DNA of 64,000 bases from Zymoseptoria tritici IPO323 (Eukaryota > Ascomycota > Dothideomycetes > Mycosphaerellales > Mycosphaerellaceae): assembly GCF_000219625.1 (NCBI RefSeq), contig NC_018218.1, forward strand, positions 3,286,001 through 3,350,000, read 5' to 3'. The notes under the pieces were generated by a model. It saw only the letters and a list, made by a program, of their open reading frames with translations. It ran no database searches and was not told the DNA's origin. The position numbers and the translations under genes are program-made. Positions 1 to 11,864 of the stretch are shown here, in pieces. Position 1 is the stretch's first letter. Every line of letters starts with the position of its first letter.

Positions 1-1025
1 TCGTCAAGGCCTTCACTGTCCAAAGCTTTGACAACGTCGAAAACAACATTGTTTACCAGCTTCGCTACTGTCTCCGCTAGATCAGTGTCGTAGTCCGGAG
101 TCGTTCGCAATTCTCCCAAAGCCGGACTCTTTACGAGCTGTTCCACAATAGCTCCCAAATTTAGGTAGTTGATCAGCTCGACCTTGTCCGCAGGAGCCAT
201 CTTCTTTCCGACTGTCTCCGTGAAGGTGTCAATCGCAGCGTCTCTTGCCTTTGCCTCTTTGCTTTCCGAATTGAACGTCCCTTGCTGCCCGGCAATGCCC
301 AGTAATGCACTCTGGATCCTCTCATTGATCACCAACCAGATGTCAATCCAGCTGACCCATTTCGCAATAGTGCGAAGGCACATTTCCACCAAGCTCAAAT
401 CGAGCTGTGCCCAAGTAGATAGTATTTCCTGCCATACCGCTGCTATCTTGTTCACATGCCTTGATCGTACCAGATCTTTCAGCTCCGTGCTGCGCCGTTG
501 CTCTTCTGCGGTGCGTGGAATCATGACATCCGCAATCTCATCGTGGATCGAACTGAGGATCCGAAGTAGAAGGACCGTAGCCGCGGTCTGAGAGTTGCTT
601 GCAGCATTCTGAGGCCCGGCGAGAGCAATGAACTCGTCGAAGAAATCTGGCCAGTCCGAAGCGTACAGCGAAGTGAAGAGGTATGTGATGGTTTGTGTGA
701 GCTTGTTTTGAATCGAAGGTGTGTCCACCTCTTCCGTGTTCTGCCCATATCTCCTCCGGATGTACTCCATCAGTCGAACCCGTACATCGTTCAGACCGGA
801 CTGATCCAGGCGTTGCGTCTGGACGGCACTGTTGACGATCTCAAGGCATACCAGCCGGACGACCTCTGACGGCGCAGGGTGACGGATGAACAGCGCTAGG
901 CAGAATTGCCAGGCATTTGCATCTTCTCTGAGACGATTGAGAAAGTCGTATGCCTGTGCTTTCGTGTTGTTGTCGGTGGACGGGTTGAAGGCCAGCTCGA
1001 TGGCTTGCTCGACCTGGCTTTCCAT
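1..1025 (-). CDS. LOS1: Exportin-T (tRNA nuclear exportin), N-terminal part, cut by window edge
   Basis: The open frame runs without interruption from an ATG at 1025 to the left edge, about 341 codons, so the C-terminal two thirds lie outside. Exportin-T is an importin-beta-family HEAT-repeat karyopherin that carries mature tRNA out of the nucleus with Ran-GTP. The N-terminus (MESQVEQAIELAFNPS) and the following Trp/Phe-rich helices, including a SDWPDFFDEF segment near residue 125 that sits where the Xpo1/importin-beta-like domain begins, match the Los1/Xpo-t family. No intron is seen in this part. The ATG chosen is the first in frame and agrees with the usual family N-terminus. Its promoter must lie in 1026-1573. 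Identification rests on recognised sequence, not on an alignment. Confidence 0.85.
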   Translation of the reverse strand, partial: MESQVEQAIELAFNPSTDNNTKAQAYDFLNRLREDANAWQFCLALFIRHPAPSEVVRLVCLEIVNSAVQTQRLDQSGLNDVRVRLMEYIRRRYGQNTEEVDTPSIQNKLTQTITYLFTSLYASDWPDFFDEFIALAGPQNAASNSQTAATVLLLRILSSIHDEIADVMIPRTAEEQRRSTELKDLVRSRHVNKIAAVWQEILSTWAQLDLSLVEMCLRTIAKWVSWIDIWLVINERIQSALLGIAGQQGTFNSESKEAKARDAAIDTFTETVGKKMAPADKVELINYLNLGAIVEQLVKSPALGELRTTPDYDTDLAETVAKLVNNVVFDVVKALDSEGLD

Positions 1026-1573
1026 TGCTCCCTCGCTCTTTCTGGTTATCACCGGCTGTGCCGATCCTCGAGAGCACGTTCTGTGGTGATGTCGTATGGA
1101 GGAGTGAGTGACATGTTATATCAGCTGCGTGGAGCCGCCTATTGCTCCATGCTGCTGAAGTCGGACGTGTGAAGATATGAGTAGGGTATGTGCGTCGGCG
1201 GTGAGGGATGCAATTGTGGTTGGCTCGTGTTTCGAGGAACGGAGTTCTTTGCAGATGATTGATTCGAGCCGGTGCGTGGACTTGGTACCTTAGCGTGACA
1301 GTGGTGGTGCGAGTTGTGGTGGACTGACTTCACTGAAAGCATGCCCTTCTTTGAAAGTGTCAATAACAACTTGGAAGTGCCCCGCAATGTGCCGCTAAGA
1401 ACTGTTGACAGGCTCTCAGTCACATGCCAGAAAGAATTTACGTGTGAAGATTCTAACACACTATGCATGATCATCATAATCAAAGAGCTACCTTCTCATC
1501 CTCCCATGCGATGAAATTGTTGTGTTGATCTCAGTTCACCAGTCAGGTAGAAACTTGTTCACCTTGCCTCCAT
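1026..1573. other. Intergenic, Los1 upstream region
   Basis: Lies between the Los1 start and the stop of the membrane-protein gene, both on the minus strand. It should hold the Los1 promoter and the downstream gene's 3' end. No additional gene or repeat is seen. Confidence 0.5.
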
Positions 1574-2591
1574 TCATCTTGCGTCCGGCACATTGCCATA
1601 GTTTTCTCGGAATGGCAAAGGAGCGTTGGGTCCTGTCGCTCGTCCATGATACCCACTTGGAGCCTCTCCACCATTCAGCTGTGTGAACGCCGTCGTTCTC
1701 GGGGTCATCGGGTTGTGCACTCCAAAGCCGGGAGTGTTTGGTGTCTTGGGCAAGTTCAAGAACAACTGCCTGTTCATCTCCCTTCGCTCCTCCTTGCTCA
1801 TATCTCCGTCCATGCCATACATGGAGATCTTCTTCATCTCCAAGTCTGATTGGTGGTCTGCATCTCGCACGACCTTCTCTGCTTCCGTTGGGATGGCGCT
1901 CCAGATCGAGTAGCCAACGAAGACGGCGTAGAGTGCGCTGAAAGGGACTGTCAGCGATCACAATGCAGCGCACTACCGGCTCAGTTCAACTTACGCCATG
2001 ATCACAGTGACAGCAAAGGTTCCCCTCGCTTGCAAGCAGTATCCTTTGTTGCCAGGAGTCGCATAACTGCAGCCTTTGCTGAGATACCACGGAAGACCAT
2101 TGATACGATGTTCCAGATCACTCAAGTCCGGTCTCGACTGGTTGTAGATGCTGACACAGTACAACGAGAACAGCGCCGCGTGTAGCAAGACACTGGCCGC
2201 TGGAATGAAGACGTGCATCACATATAGCGAGCTCTTGACCAGCAAGATGAACAAGCTGAGCAGGGAGATCACCACGTTGAAGGTCGTGCCACTGTGCGAC
2301 AACACTGTCAGTCTCGAGATCGCAACAACTTCCACAGATGGCTCAAACTCACTAGCTGCTCCAGATCAGAGGAATATGCGCCGGCCTCCAGTTTGCATAA
2401 TCGTAAAGAATTGAGCTCGGCGAGCTGTTGAAGCCCTTGTCGAACCCGTTCTGCCATAGCTTCGTCCGGTATGTGTTCGGATGCGCGATGCCCATGAGGA
2501 CCAAGCAGGCGACTGTCGCAACAAGCTCAAAGGCCAAAAGGCCGATCATGACCTTAGGCTTCCGCCACAGGAAGGCGAAGAAGACTCTCAT
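1574..2591 (-). CDS. Four-helix integral membrane protein, MARVEL-like, unknown function
   Basis: Three exons: 2591-2353, 2291-1995 and 1937-1574. Both introns (61 and 57 nt) have GTGAGT or GTAAGT donors and CAG acceptors, and phases match. The predicted 299-aa protein has a short cytosolic start (MRVFFAFLWRKPKVMIG), a first hydrophobic helix near residues 13-35, two more helices around 85-130 (VVISLLSLFILLVKSSLYV and an Ala/Leu-rich stretch) and a fourth across the second splice site, followed by a polar, proline-rich tail. This topology is that of fungal MARVEL-type plasma-membrane proteins, though I recognise no named family. An in-frame ATG at 2798 would add 69 residues, but that part is low-complexity and looks like 5' UTR. 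A good donor-like GCGCAG/GTAAGC near 2944 suggests a 5' UTR intron. Confidence 0.75.
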
Positions 2592-3830
2592 CGTGGATGC
2601 CTGGGCCGGGTCGAGGATCGAGGTCTTCAGGATATGCGACGGTCGCAACCGCCGTCCTTTGGAGTGGGCAGACTTGGAAGGCGAAGAGCGGTCGCCGTGA
2701 GGTCGGACGTCCTGAGAGTGGGAAGCAGGAAGAGTGTTGCACAGGGCCCCAGATTCCGGGTCGGTGCAGGCGCTGAGTGGCTGCGTCGAGGGTTGCACAG
2801 AACACGCGTAGGCGTAGCACGTAACACAGCACTCGCTCTCATCCGCATGAAACAGGCAAAGAAGGAGCTGAACAAGAAGGAAGGATTGCGAAACCAGAGA
2901 GGAGAAGAGAAAGGGCGAGACTCAACAGAGTACCTAGCTTACCTGCGCCTCCAGCTGAAGAGATTCTGCCGTACATACCCCACGCGCGCGGCCATCACAA
3001 TTGGATCACACTGTAAGGTCCAGGTATTGTGCATGAGAGGCGGTGATGATAGAGCACTGTGGAGGGTCAGGAAAGCGTGCGATTCACCCCATTCGCCTGC
3101 TATTGGATCATTTGGCGCCGGCTTCAACCAATAAGCGCTGCTCTCCAACGTTCGAGGGGCCGATCCCTCCGTGCTGACTTGCGAACGTCGATCTCTCCGG
3201 CTGTAGTCGAATGAATTGTATAGCATTCTGCGGTCGATGCATGAGAAACCCAATAGAAGAGACTGCGGATGTCTCGTCGTACCTGCTTGATCTCACATCC
3301 ACTTCTCGGGCATTGGAAGCATTGACGGACAGTCACGCAGGTCCCAGAAAGCCATCATGCTGTCAGCGACCTTGATCTCCCGGAGTGCGTCTGTCTGCGT
3401 TGGCAAAGGATTCTTCCGTACCAGAGAGCATGTATATTCTGTACTCCTTGTTGGTGTCCTGGTACAATCGGCCATTTGTCGAGAGTCAGTGCTACTTCTG
3501 CATGGCGAGCTTTACCACGAGCTTTGATGCATGGGGTGGCTCATATGCATTGTCGGCACAGTATTGGTACTCGCATCTTCACTTGTCGTATGCTTCCACT
3601 GTCTAGACACAGCTTCGATGACTGCTCTATTCCAGAGCCGCAATGGCCGTTACGCCGAAGATTATCGCGCCTTCCTGGCCAAAAGTCCGATATCAAGATT
3701 AATGCCTTTTTGGGTATCCTCGACGCCAAATCGCGATCGAGACGCCGCTGGAAAAGTCCAGCAACGCAAGACCCGATCTTCACAAAACAACTGGGTATCA
3801 AACCATCAAAGCGTCCTGCTCCATCCATTC
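2592..3830. other. Intergenic region with possible 5' UTR intron
   Basis: The first 350 bases upstream of the membrane-protein ATG probably hold its 5' UTR, with a donor-like GTAAGC near 2944 on the minus strand. The rest contains only short overlapping frames on both strands, none with family features or convincing splice structure. I see no further gene. Confidence 0.4.
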
Positions 3831-5003
3831 TCAGCCCTCCACAACCGCCATCCTCTCTAAACTGCCCCTCAAGACCTTGCACTCCTCCTCGAATCCCTCC
3901 AAGATATCTCTGCACTCCTGCCCGCACCATCTTCCCTCCAGCTTCTCTCCCCACCCACTACGCTCTAGTTCTTCTCTCGCCTTCCCGGCTGCTTCTCTTT
4001 CTCGCCTCAACTCCAGGACCATTCCCTGGGTATTTCGCAGACATCGCGACGCTTGCGTGGTGGCTTGTTTGCCCATTTGAAGCGAGTCTGTAATCTGTCC
4101 GAGTGCGAGAATCACATCCGCGGTTTCACGATCGAGCTTTTGTAGCTTCTGTCCAGCGACGACGTCCGGTAGAGGTAGGGCTTCGTGGAGGGTTTCGAGC
4201 AAGGGGAGTGTCTCTTCTATGACTGCAGGATCTAATGGTCCCGCGGCGAAAGCAAATATTGGAGGGTAAATGGTCTGCAGCAGGGTTTGGAGAGTCTTGG
4301 TCTGCGTGTTCAAATGTGTGGTCGCGCTGTTGGTCGAAGTAGTCAAACGCTGTGCAGCGCTTTCGAGCGATGACTGATTGCCGAGATCTTGGAGATGCGT
4401 TATGAAGCGCGGGATCAAGGGGTCTTCGGAGGTGGATGAGCTCGAGGCCATGCGGGCGATGGAGGTGAGGGCGTCTTCGAGGTCAAGGGAGAAGCGCATC
4501 TCATCGTCGGAGGATGTCGCGGACGCGTCTTCCGGCGGCGGTGCGTCCGTAGGCGATTGATCTGCGGCGCTGGAGAAGGGTTTGGAAAAGTTGCGTGTAT
4601 GTGTGGACGTGTTCCTATAAGACACGTCGATGCCCGAGTCGCGGGAGGCCTCGTCTTTGATCTCGTCATCGTTTCCGTCTTCGCCTTGCTCCTCCTCCGT
4701 TGCGCCTTCGTCGAAGTCCTCCTCATCGCTGAGTTGGTCGAGCTCGTCTGCGAGATTTCCGAGTCCGTTGCCTCCTGCTCCGCCGCTTCCTTCTTCGCCT
4801 TCCAAGCCAAACTCTCCCGAGATATGTGACGCGCCTGAGATCCGATTCCTGCTTTTGGGTGTCGTGGGACTTCGGCCGTGATAGGAGGAGAAGCTGCTAT
4901 TCCTCCGTCGAATTGTATCGCGGTATTGTGAAGTGGGAGAGGTCTCGATGGGTGTCATGTACGCGCGGATGGGCGTCAACGGAGGCGAGCCGGGAGAGTC
5001 CAT
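3831..5003 (-). CDS. Hypothetical protein: disordered acidic N-terminus, helical C-terminus
   Basis: Single-exon frame of 390 aa from an ATG at 5003 (MDSPGSPPLTPIRAYMTP). The same frame is open to 5141 with an earlier start, but those 46 residues are unlike the rest. Residues 1-80 are rich in Ser, Thr and Pro with SP/TP motifs typical of CDK or MAPK targets. A strongly acidic stretch follows (about residues 95-130, Glu/Asp/Gly rich). From about residue 180 to the end the protein is Leu/Glu/Arg rich and predicted helical, with heptad-like segments near the C-terminus (LRREREAAGKAREELERSG), suggesting a coiled-coil scaffold. I do not recognise the family and assign no function. Confidence 0.7.
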   Translation of the reverse strand: MDSPGSPPLTPIRAYMTPIETSPTSQYRDTIRRRNSSFSSYHGRSPTTPKSRNRISGASHISGEFGLEGEEGSGGAGGNGLGNLADELDQLSDEEDFDEGATEEEQGEDGNDDEIKDEASRDSGIDVSYRNTSTHTRNFSKPFSSAADQSPTDAPPPEDASATSSDDEMRFSLDLEDALTSIARMASSSSTSEDPLIPRFITHLQDLGNQSSLESAAQRLTTSTNSATTHLNTQTKTLQTLLQTIYPPIFAFAAGPLDPAVIEETLPLLETLHEALPLPDVVAGQKLQKLDRETADVILALGQITDSLQMGKQATTQASRCLRNTQGMVLELRREREAAGKAREELERSGWGEKLEGRWCGQECRDILEGFEEECKVLRGSLERMAVVEG

Positions 5004-5863
5004 GGTGCAGTTGCATTCGTCGTTTCGTGGTCGTGGCGCAGTAGCAATAGTGTATGTATCATGACAGACCGCCAAAGTCGGGTGATGCTCTTTGTCCGGC
5101 GGCCTTTGTTCGAATTGTCGTAAGCGTCGAATAAAGTACAAGGTAAGCTTCAGGAGAAAGTTGCCCGACTTCGAATCGCGTTCAAGGTTTAGGGTTGGCA
5201 GTAACTGACGTCCCCTCCCTCTTCACATAAAGGCTTGACGCCGCGGAAAGAGAGATCAGATGCTCGAAAATGGGGTGCTGTCGTTCTCCGATGGTGTGAA
5301 AACCGGTCGAACTCGCAGACGCTGTACAATAGCAGAGCTCCAAGGTAACAATGAAATCAGAAGCAGTTCCCTCTCGACCATCACAAATAGTAACAAGACC
5401 CTTCTTTGAGTGTGAAACAGTCACAGCTACATGCTCCTCAAACATATGACAGCTTAGTACAGGACGTTTTTGGGGCCATCGTTGTTCTCCGTTTGAAAGG
5501 TCGCACAATCTGCTCTGGCGTGGAGATCAGCTACGACCAATGAATCCGTCTTGCATGGTCGAAGGACGCGAAAAGAGGCCATTTCTTCATACCGATCGTG
5601 ACACTAACATCATGCTCGCTCAAATAAGATATATGCTTCGCCCGGCCCATGCAGTCAAACCCACGCAACCATCACTTTCTTCAGCCAGTCGGCTTCCTCC
5701 GTCGCCGGCTGGTTTCTGCTTTTGAGAAATCATGTCCACGCGGTCTGACCAGTCCCTAAACCCTGTCTAGAGCAGCTCTCAGAGAGCCATAGTGCGCATA
5801 CTGTTAAACGGCGCCAATGAGACGTCGAATTGAGTGAAGAGCAGAGAAGAGTTCATGCTACAT
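5004..5863. other. Intergenic between unknown protein and phosphodiesterase
   Basis: Upstream region of the gene starting at 5003 and 3' flank of the phosphodiesterase ending at 5864 (both minus strand). Short open frames on both strands look accidental. No repeat or RNA gene is seen. Confidence 0.4.
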
Positions 5864-8687
5864 TCAAGGGGTACTTTCGCCGGATGTGGAGTCCACATCT
5901 TTGCGCCTCTTCCAGAACTTGAGCCCCCGCAGACGACTTCGACTCCTAGACTGTCGCAACCGCGGTTCCGTGTTTGCATCATCAAGTGGCGACGTGGCAG
6001 AGTCGCCGCTGACTATGCGAGATATAGTACAAGGAGAGTCGGATTTAGAAGCTTCAAACTCGGGTGGTGGTGTGTGCGGCACGGCAGCAGGCGCTGAGGG
6101 CGAGTTGTTCGTATCATGTGAGCGGTCTTCTGGGCCAGTGCAGACGCCGGCAGGTGGACTGATCGCGGGCACGATGTCCTGATGCAGCGCTGTCGGCTGC
6201 ATAGAACCATCCTCTGTAGGCGATGGCGATGATGGATGAGTCGAAAGAGACTGCTGATCGGTGGTCGCTGTTGCTGAAGTTGTCGTTGCAGACATTGACG
6301 GTGCTCGGCTCGTGCTGGAAGATTGCCTTTGGGTAAGACTATGTCTTTTCGCCGTTGCCGCAGCTCTCACCGGAGATGCGGTTTTACTGCCTCTGGCGGA
6401 CGATCCCGTGGAGCCCCGTGAGCCTGGACCAGTCTGGCTGGTAACCAGAATTGTCGTGAGGCTATCATCCTTGCTCCCTCGTCTGGATCCCGGGTGGTTC
6501 TGGTGGATTTGCCACCCAGCGTCGGCTGATCCTCTCCTGGAGCCGGCGGCGGCGACCGAAATGTTCTGCTGGGCATATGCATTCAGCTCCTGCATATGGG
6601 TGAGTGCTACGTCCTTGCTAGAGCGTCTGCTAGACCCTCCAGTTGGAGAAAGTTGCAATGCGCTCGGCCACAATGCAGGAGTAGATGCGCGCTTCTCCTC
6701 TGCAATCGAGTAGCCCAGAGTCATGTGCTGTCTCCGATCGGCTGCGGGATGTCTCACTGGTTGGCCTTGATGATCAATCGTCGCCTGTCGCCGTGTTGGC
6801 GATGTAGGAACCTGAGGAGCCGCAATTGGAACGGCCTGAGGCTCAGACTCGCGCTTGCGCAATCTAGCTTCCTCGACAGCAGCTGCTGGTACTGATCCAT
6901 ATGTCCGTGACGCCCTCCTGCCATCGCTTACAGCCTCGCGTCTGGCCTTCTCCTCGGCGATCTTCCCTTCCCAGACACTGTGGTTCTTTTCCAGCTCCGG
7001 TAATGTACATGATGTGTTTGGTAAGACTTCCGAGATGCCGCGAAAAAGTGGAAACCCAAACAAGCTCATGAAACCCTTCTGACTTTGCGCCGCAGCGAGC
7101 AGATCCTCTCTGTTTGGAGGTCCACCGAAAAGACAGGTCGGGATTTGCAGCTCTGTTTCCAGCTCACCCTGCCGGGCAAACTCGTTCATCAAAATCTTCG
7201 CCCATTGCGCGGAAATTTCAAAAGGTCTTGCGACGTTCGAGATATCGGCCGCTTTGATCAGTAATGCCATCGCAAGCTCTCTTGCGTGTTCTTTGTCCTT
7301 GTCGCTCCAGTCAGCGACAACTGTATCGCTCTTCTCAAGCTTCTGTTTCAGGTCGCTGAGGTAACCCATGTATTCGAAGTGTCGCTGCATGTCGGTTGCT
7401 AATATCGTAGAGATCATGGTCGATCGAAATTGTGGTATCCTGCCCAATGCCGGCCAATGTTGACGGAGCAGCTGTGAGTAGGCCGCGCAATGATAGTTCT
7501 CCAGCACAGACTTGTCGTTGTACAAATGCGCTAGCTGGTGGTTACTAGCCACAAGGAAGGCATTATTGACGCCAGGGTGGCCAACATCGTGTCCAATCGC
7601 AGACACGAGCAATGTCAGGGCATCGACCGGCGTCAAAAGTCGTTCCAAAGCGTTGGACTTCTTCTTCCTGTGCTGTGGGTCCGAGGTCGGTGGACATAGT
7701 TGTATATCGCACAGGAAGCAGTATACGGACTGCGTTACATCGACTGCGTGTCGCCAGTTGTGATAATGGACCTCGCGCTCGTGCTTATACTGACGTCTCG
7801 CAGCGAGTATGAATGTCATGAGCTGTGGTCTGGGCAGGCAATATTGCTCAAGAGCAGGATTTCGTAGGACGTGTTCCAGCATGACCAATGCGCCATATGC
7901 CAACTCATCCATATCGAGGTCGTGGGCTGGGAACGACCATACAGAGACTGCTTCCTCGACTGCGGACTTTCTCTGAGCCGAGAGCAATTCATCGGGACGG
8001 TGCGATGCGATTTCCGGGGGCGCGCTATTCGAGATGCTGGCGACAAGTTTACGAGCCATACTTGCGCCAAGAGAACGTGCCGGTGGGCGTGTTGAATCCT
8101 TTACATGTCCTGCCAATCGATCCACAGCTTCGGAGCAAAGGGGGCTTCGCATCGTGTCTATCGCTCCGGCCTCGAGGTATCCAGACTCAAAAGAAGGGTC
8201 TGAGGCTTGATCCGGTTGTTGGGTTGGACTGAGAGAAACCAAGACAAAAGGCAGAACGCGTTGTTGATACCGTCCCGCTGCTGTATCCGCAGTAAGGTGT
8301 CGTAGGAACGGTAGAGCCCTGTCATCCTGCTCCGAGGCATGGGCATTCGCAAATTCGACAAGAACCACAGTCGGCCTTGTAGAAGCGAAATCGGCCAACT
8401 GCGTAAGACACTCATCTGGACGTGAGCTCACAAATACTGTATCAACTTGTCAGGACCATTGACAAATCTGTCTTCCGCGCGGAAGTCTTACCTCGCTCGA
8501 AATTTCCTTGATCGGCGTCCAGCAGCCGACAAATGTTGCTGTACACATCGGCGAGCGCAGGACGTTGTACTCGATCTTGTGAGGCTACCGCTGGTGGACT
8601 CGACGCATGGTATAGGTCCGAGATGTCGTCGTCACTGCCTGCGCAGAAGTATATGGCACTGCACTGCCAATCATCGGTCTCTTCCAT
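5864..8687 (-). CDS. Class I 3',5'-cyclic-nucleotide phosphodiesterase (PDE2/PdeB-like) with receiver-like N-terminal domain
   Basis: Hydrolyses cAMP (and probably cGMP), ending signalling through protein kinase A. Two exons, 8687-8492 and 8436-5864, joined across a 55-nt intron (GTAAGA...ATACAG), give 922 aa. The HD-type catalytic domain is complete: HNWRHAVDV near residue 291, the metal-binding pair in GHDVGHPG near 348-349, and the later Asp in KAADISN near 463. After it lies a long Ser/Pro/Gln-rich tail with repeated SRRGS motifs that resemble PKA sites. The segment around residues 85-180 follows receiver-domain order (a VVLVEF strand, an LPFVLVS strand, EAGAIDTMRSPL) but lacks an obvious phosphoacceptor Asp. 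The start is uncertain: the frame is open a little upstream of 8687 without an ATG until a stop near 8770, so an extra 5' exon is possible. Confidence 0.85.
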
Positions 8688-11600
8688 TTGCGAAACGATG
8701 TTGCGCGGGACTGTCGCAGCCGCGATGGCCGCTTCGAGATTCGGGTCGCTTCGATCGTGGGTGCTTCAATTTGCACGTGGAAGATCGTGGAGGTGAATGG
8801 ACAGCGCCGGGTGAGCGCTGTTCGGTCAAGGTGCGGAGAGGGCGTGTAGCGGAAGGAACGTGAACATGGCAGCCGCTGTGGGAATGGGTCGCAAGAGAAA
8901 TCGCGGTCGCTCACGATTGTCGGAGATGTCGACAGCAACAGGAACGATGACGGCGACCGCGATGAGTGCAGGCACGTGCCTCGAAGGTCACCTCAGGTAT
9001 GTAGCACGGTGGTCGAGGAATGCTATGCTGTAGCGGTCGGCGCTCGAGTAGCAGGGGTGGCCCGGCGGGGAAGTCGGCCAGAAGTGCGCAGGCGACTTAC
9101 ACAGGGTGCGCTGAGGGAGGCGACGCGACCGGCGAGGAGAGGGCGGAGACTCGCTGGGGATGCAGTCGGAGGGCGGAGGGCGGAGGGCGGAGGACATGTG
9201 ATGGCTCGCCTTGCATTCGTGAGCCGCTCAAGTCCTCTTTTGGTCACGCACAGACCACCCCACGCTTCGAACGAACTTCCTTCCATGTGGGGGATTATCA
9301 TTCCATTGTTCTACGCCAGCCTTGGCTTGCATGACTCGGGCGTGGAGCAATGGCCATTTGGTTTCTTCACAGCCTAAACGTCGCCATCTGAGCCATTGTG
9401 TACAGCGCGTTTGTGATTGTCTTACCATTGTTGAGCTCTAGGGTGCTCGTCAGAGGTCTGATCAACACACGATGCCATGACTGCACATAACTTTCACGAT
9501 ATGAGCTACAGTAATGCCGGCGCAAGCATGTTGGCAGGCTGCGGGTACGAGCATGCAAGGTTGCGACGCCGATTGAATCGGATCAGAACAGCCAGGTATC
9601 TGCCGATAGGCTCCGGTGACAGCCTTTGCCAGGGTGAGACTCAGTGCACCGCACATTGCCTGTACGCAGCTGGCATTCCCGGATTGTCGCCGCTCACGAA
9701 TCTGTTCTAGAATCTCTCCCTGGTCGGACGCTTCCGTTGCGCGGGATGACGGTCGTCTGTTCCTGGCCGAAGATGCAGCCGTTGACAGCCGTAGCGGCGT
9801 AGCTGGCGACAGAAGCATCAGGATCTCTAGCCTGGCCATGGCACTCCCCCTCGGACCAACACAATTCATGGGTTACGATGCATACGGTGGGCAACACTCC
9901 CATTGCTGCAAATCTTCGACCGTTCCACAATGTCGAAAGGTCATGCCAGGCATTACGGATGGACTCTTGCTCTCCAGGGGTCTCCTCTGGCGGAACTTCT
10001 ATTTGCTCGACAACTTCTGCGCCTTCCGTACTCAGTATTCACGCGAGCGGATGTCGTCTTTCTGCCAACGATATTGTGATCGCAGCGCAATACCGTGGTC
10101 GCTGCGGTCATCCCTTCCACGCCCGTGCAGCATCACTAGGATATCATCAAGAAGAAGGTTTTGCTCCCCGAGACACGGTAAAAATGCAAATATATGCCAG
10201 GTCGCGGAACCAAAAAAAAATCCCGAACATCCGCCGCTACAGGCACTGTGTGATACTACTGAGTAGTGTCGCATTGCATGGACTCGGTCTTCATGGACTC
10301 GACATAATAACAAGGAAGGACGCTCTTCTTCTACACCTCAACATCAGACGCAATGAACCATGCGTCGACGACCGCGCATACATACCTAGGATATCCTTTT
10401 TGAGTGCTCGCACCGCGGAGACCATGAACTGCTGTGGATCATCCGCGCTCTAATACACTCACGCAGGTCGGTTTGTGACTGCAAGTCCGAATCCTTACGG
10501 CATCGGAAGCTCTCCCAGCAACGGACATAAAGCAGTTTGATTTAAGCTTTGTGAATTGGTCGACTACAATGAACCCCTCGGTCCGGGCCCTTGGACTTGG
10601 AAAGCGATACAGCACCCATGACTCATGTCTCTGACATCCGGCGAATTGGCCGAATTACCTCCAGAGTGAATGCTACAGCGGAAAGAACACCGCTGGTACA
10701 TTTGGCCCAGGTTGTTGACTCGCGGAGGATCCGACCAGGTTGACATGTTTCCAGCATCTTGCCCGAACTTCTGCAGGGTCGCTCAGCGATGCACGCCGCC
10801 TGAAACGCTTTTGCTTCGTGGATTGCAGCTACGTTTCCAACCTGATAGCGAACAGGCTGCGCCTTCGCAAGAAGTATAAAATTCGAGAGTAGAACATGCT
10901 TCAGACCGCAATCACGAAAAGCATATCATGCAACCAGATGCTGTCCTACTGAATACTGTATGATCACGTCACGAGCCACGGTAGGGATTAGTTACACGCC
11001 CTGGTCACTCATATATCTGATTACGGTAGATTTGAAAAAGTCGACATCTCCGCGGGAGAATCTCGTATACTTCAAGCATATCTTGGTCATCACTTACCTC
11101 CTACGGAGTCTACGGTCCTGTCTTCCTCCCTGCGCGAACATTCTGCAGTCGGCCGAGATACCAGCGCGGCGGACCGATCATCCTTTGCAAGCCACATCCC
11201 CGTTGGACTACATAGGTCGGTACAGTGATCTAATCGGCACCCGAAACCCACGAGTCACCTCTCGAGTCTCGACCCGTTTTGGGCAGCACGCATGGCTGGA
11301 CGTCGGGAACGATAGTGTCATCAGGCACGGTTGCTGGATTAGCAACATCGCTCCTCACCGGCTTGGGAGCCTTCACGCGGATACTGACGGCTGATTTCGG
11401 TGTTTGACGGGCAAGGCGCGTGGTGACTGGCAACGTCAGCTCCCAGGGCTACGGAGCTGTGCAATCGGGATCCGGACAATCACAACGAGAGCACTCTGAT
11501 GGAATGGCACTTTCACCGTCCAAGTTCAAGGTCCATCATCCTGTTGGTCTATCGGTCTCGGGATTCAAGACCCCGAGCGCCCTCATCGAATCGATAAATC

Positions 11601-11864
11601 TATCGCTAGAACGCTGCAAATGAAGTAATCACCCAAACACACACTGGGCTATCCGCCCATGACGACAATACCTTGACCTGAGCCCTCGTGCCGATTTCGA
11701 GCGTTGCCCAACGTCCTCCAATGCACGATCTGCCGACAGTCCGAGGATCTGCCATAACGGACTCACTTCTCCGTGATGCCTCTCGCACAACAACCGAACA
11801 CGACAGATGCTTTCGGTGTCAGATCACCACAAGGCTCTATGAGACTGCTTCTACTGCCTCTTCT
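8688..11864. other. 3.2-kb gene-poor region
   Basis: No gene can be supported. The largest frames (plus strand 9616-10266, minus strand 9462-9869 and about 9694-10045) show no recognisable family and are broken by stops when extended; the minus-strand stretch near 9860-10040 has protein-like composition and might be a relic exon. A short G-rich tandem repeat lies at about 9167-9194. Base composition is like the flanks, so this is not RIP-affected DNA. Confidence 0.35.
9167..9194 (+). repeat. Tandem GGAGGGC heptamer, about four copies
   Basis: A seven-base unit repeated about four times, giving regularly spaced G runs on the plus strand. It could form a weak (mostly two-tier) G-quadruplex. 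It lies upstream of the phosphodiesterase start. Confidence 0.7.

Noticed and set aside
9616..10266. 216-codon plus-strand frame
   Set aside because: Composition is Arg/Ser/Cys rich with no family motif, and several equally long frames overlap it on the other strand.
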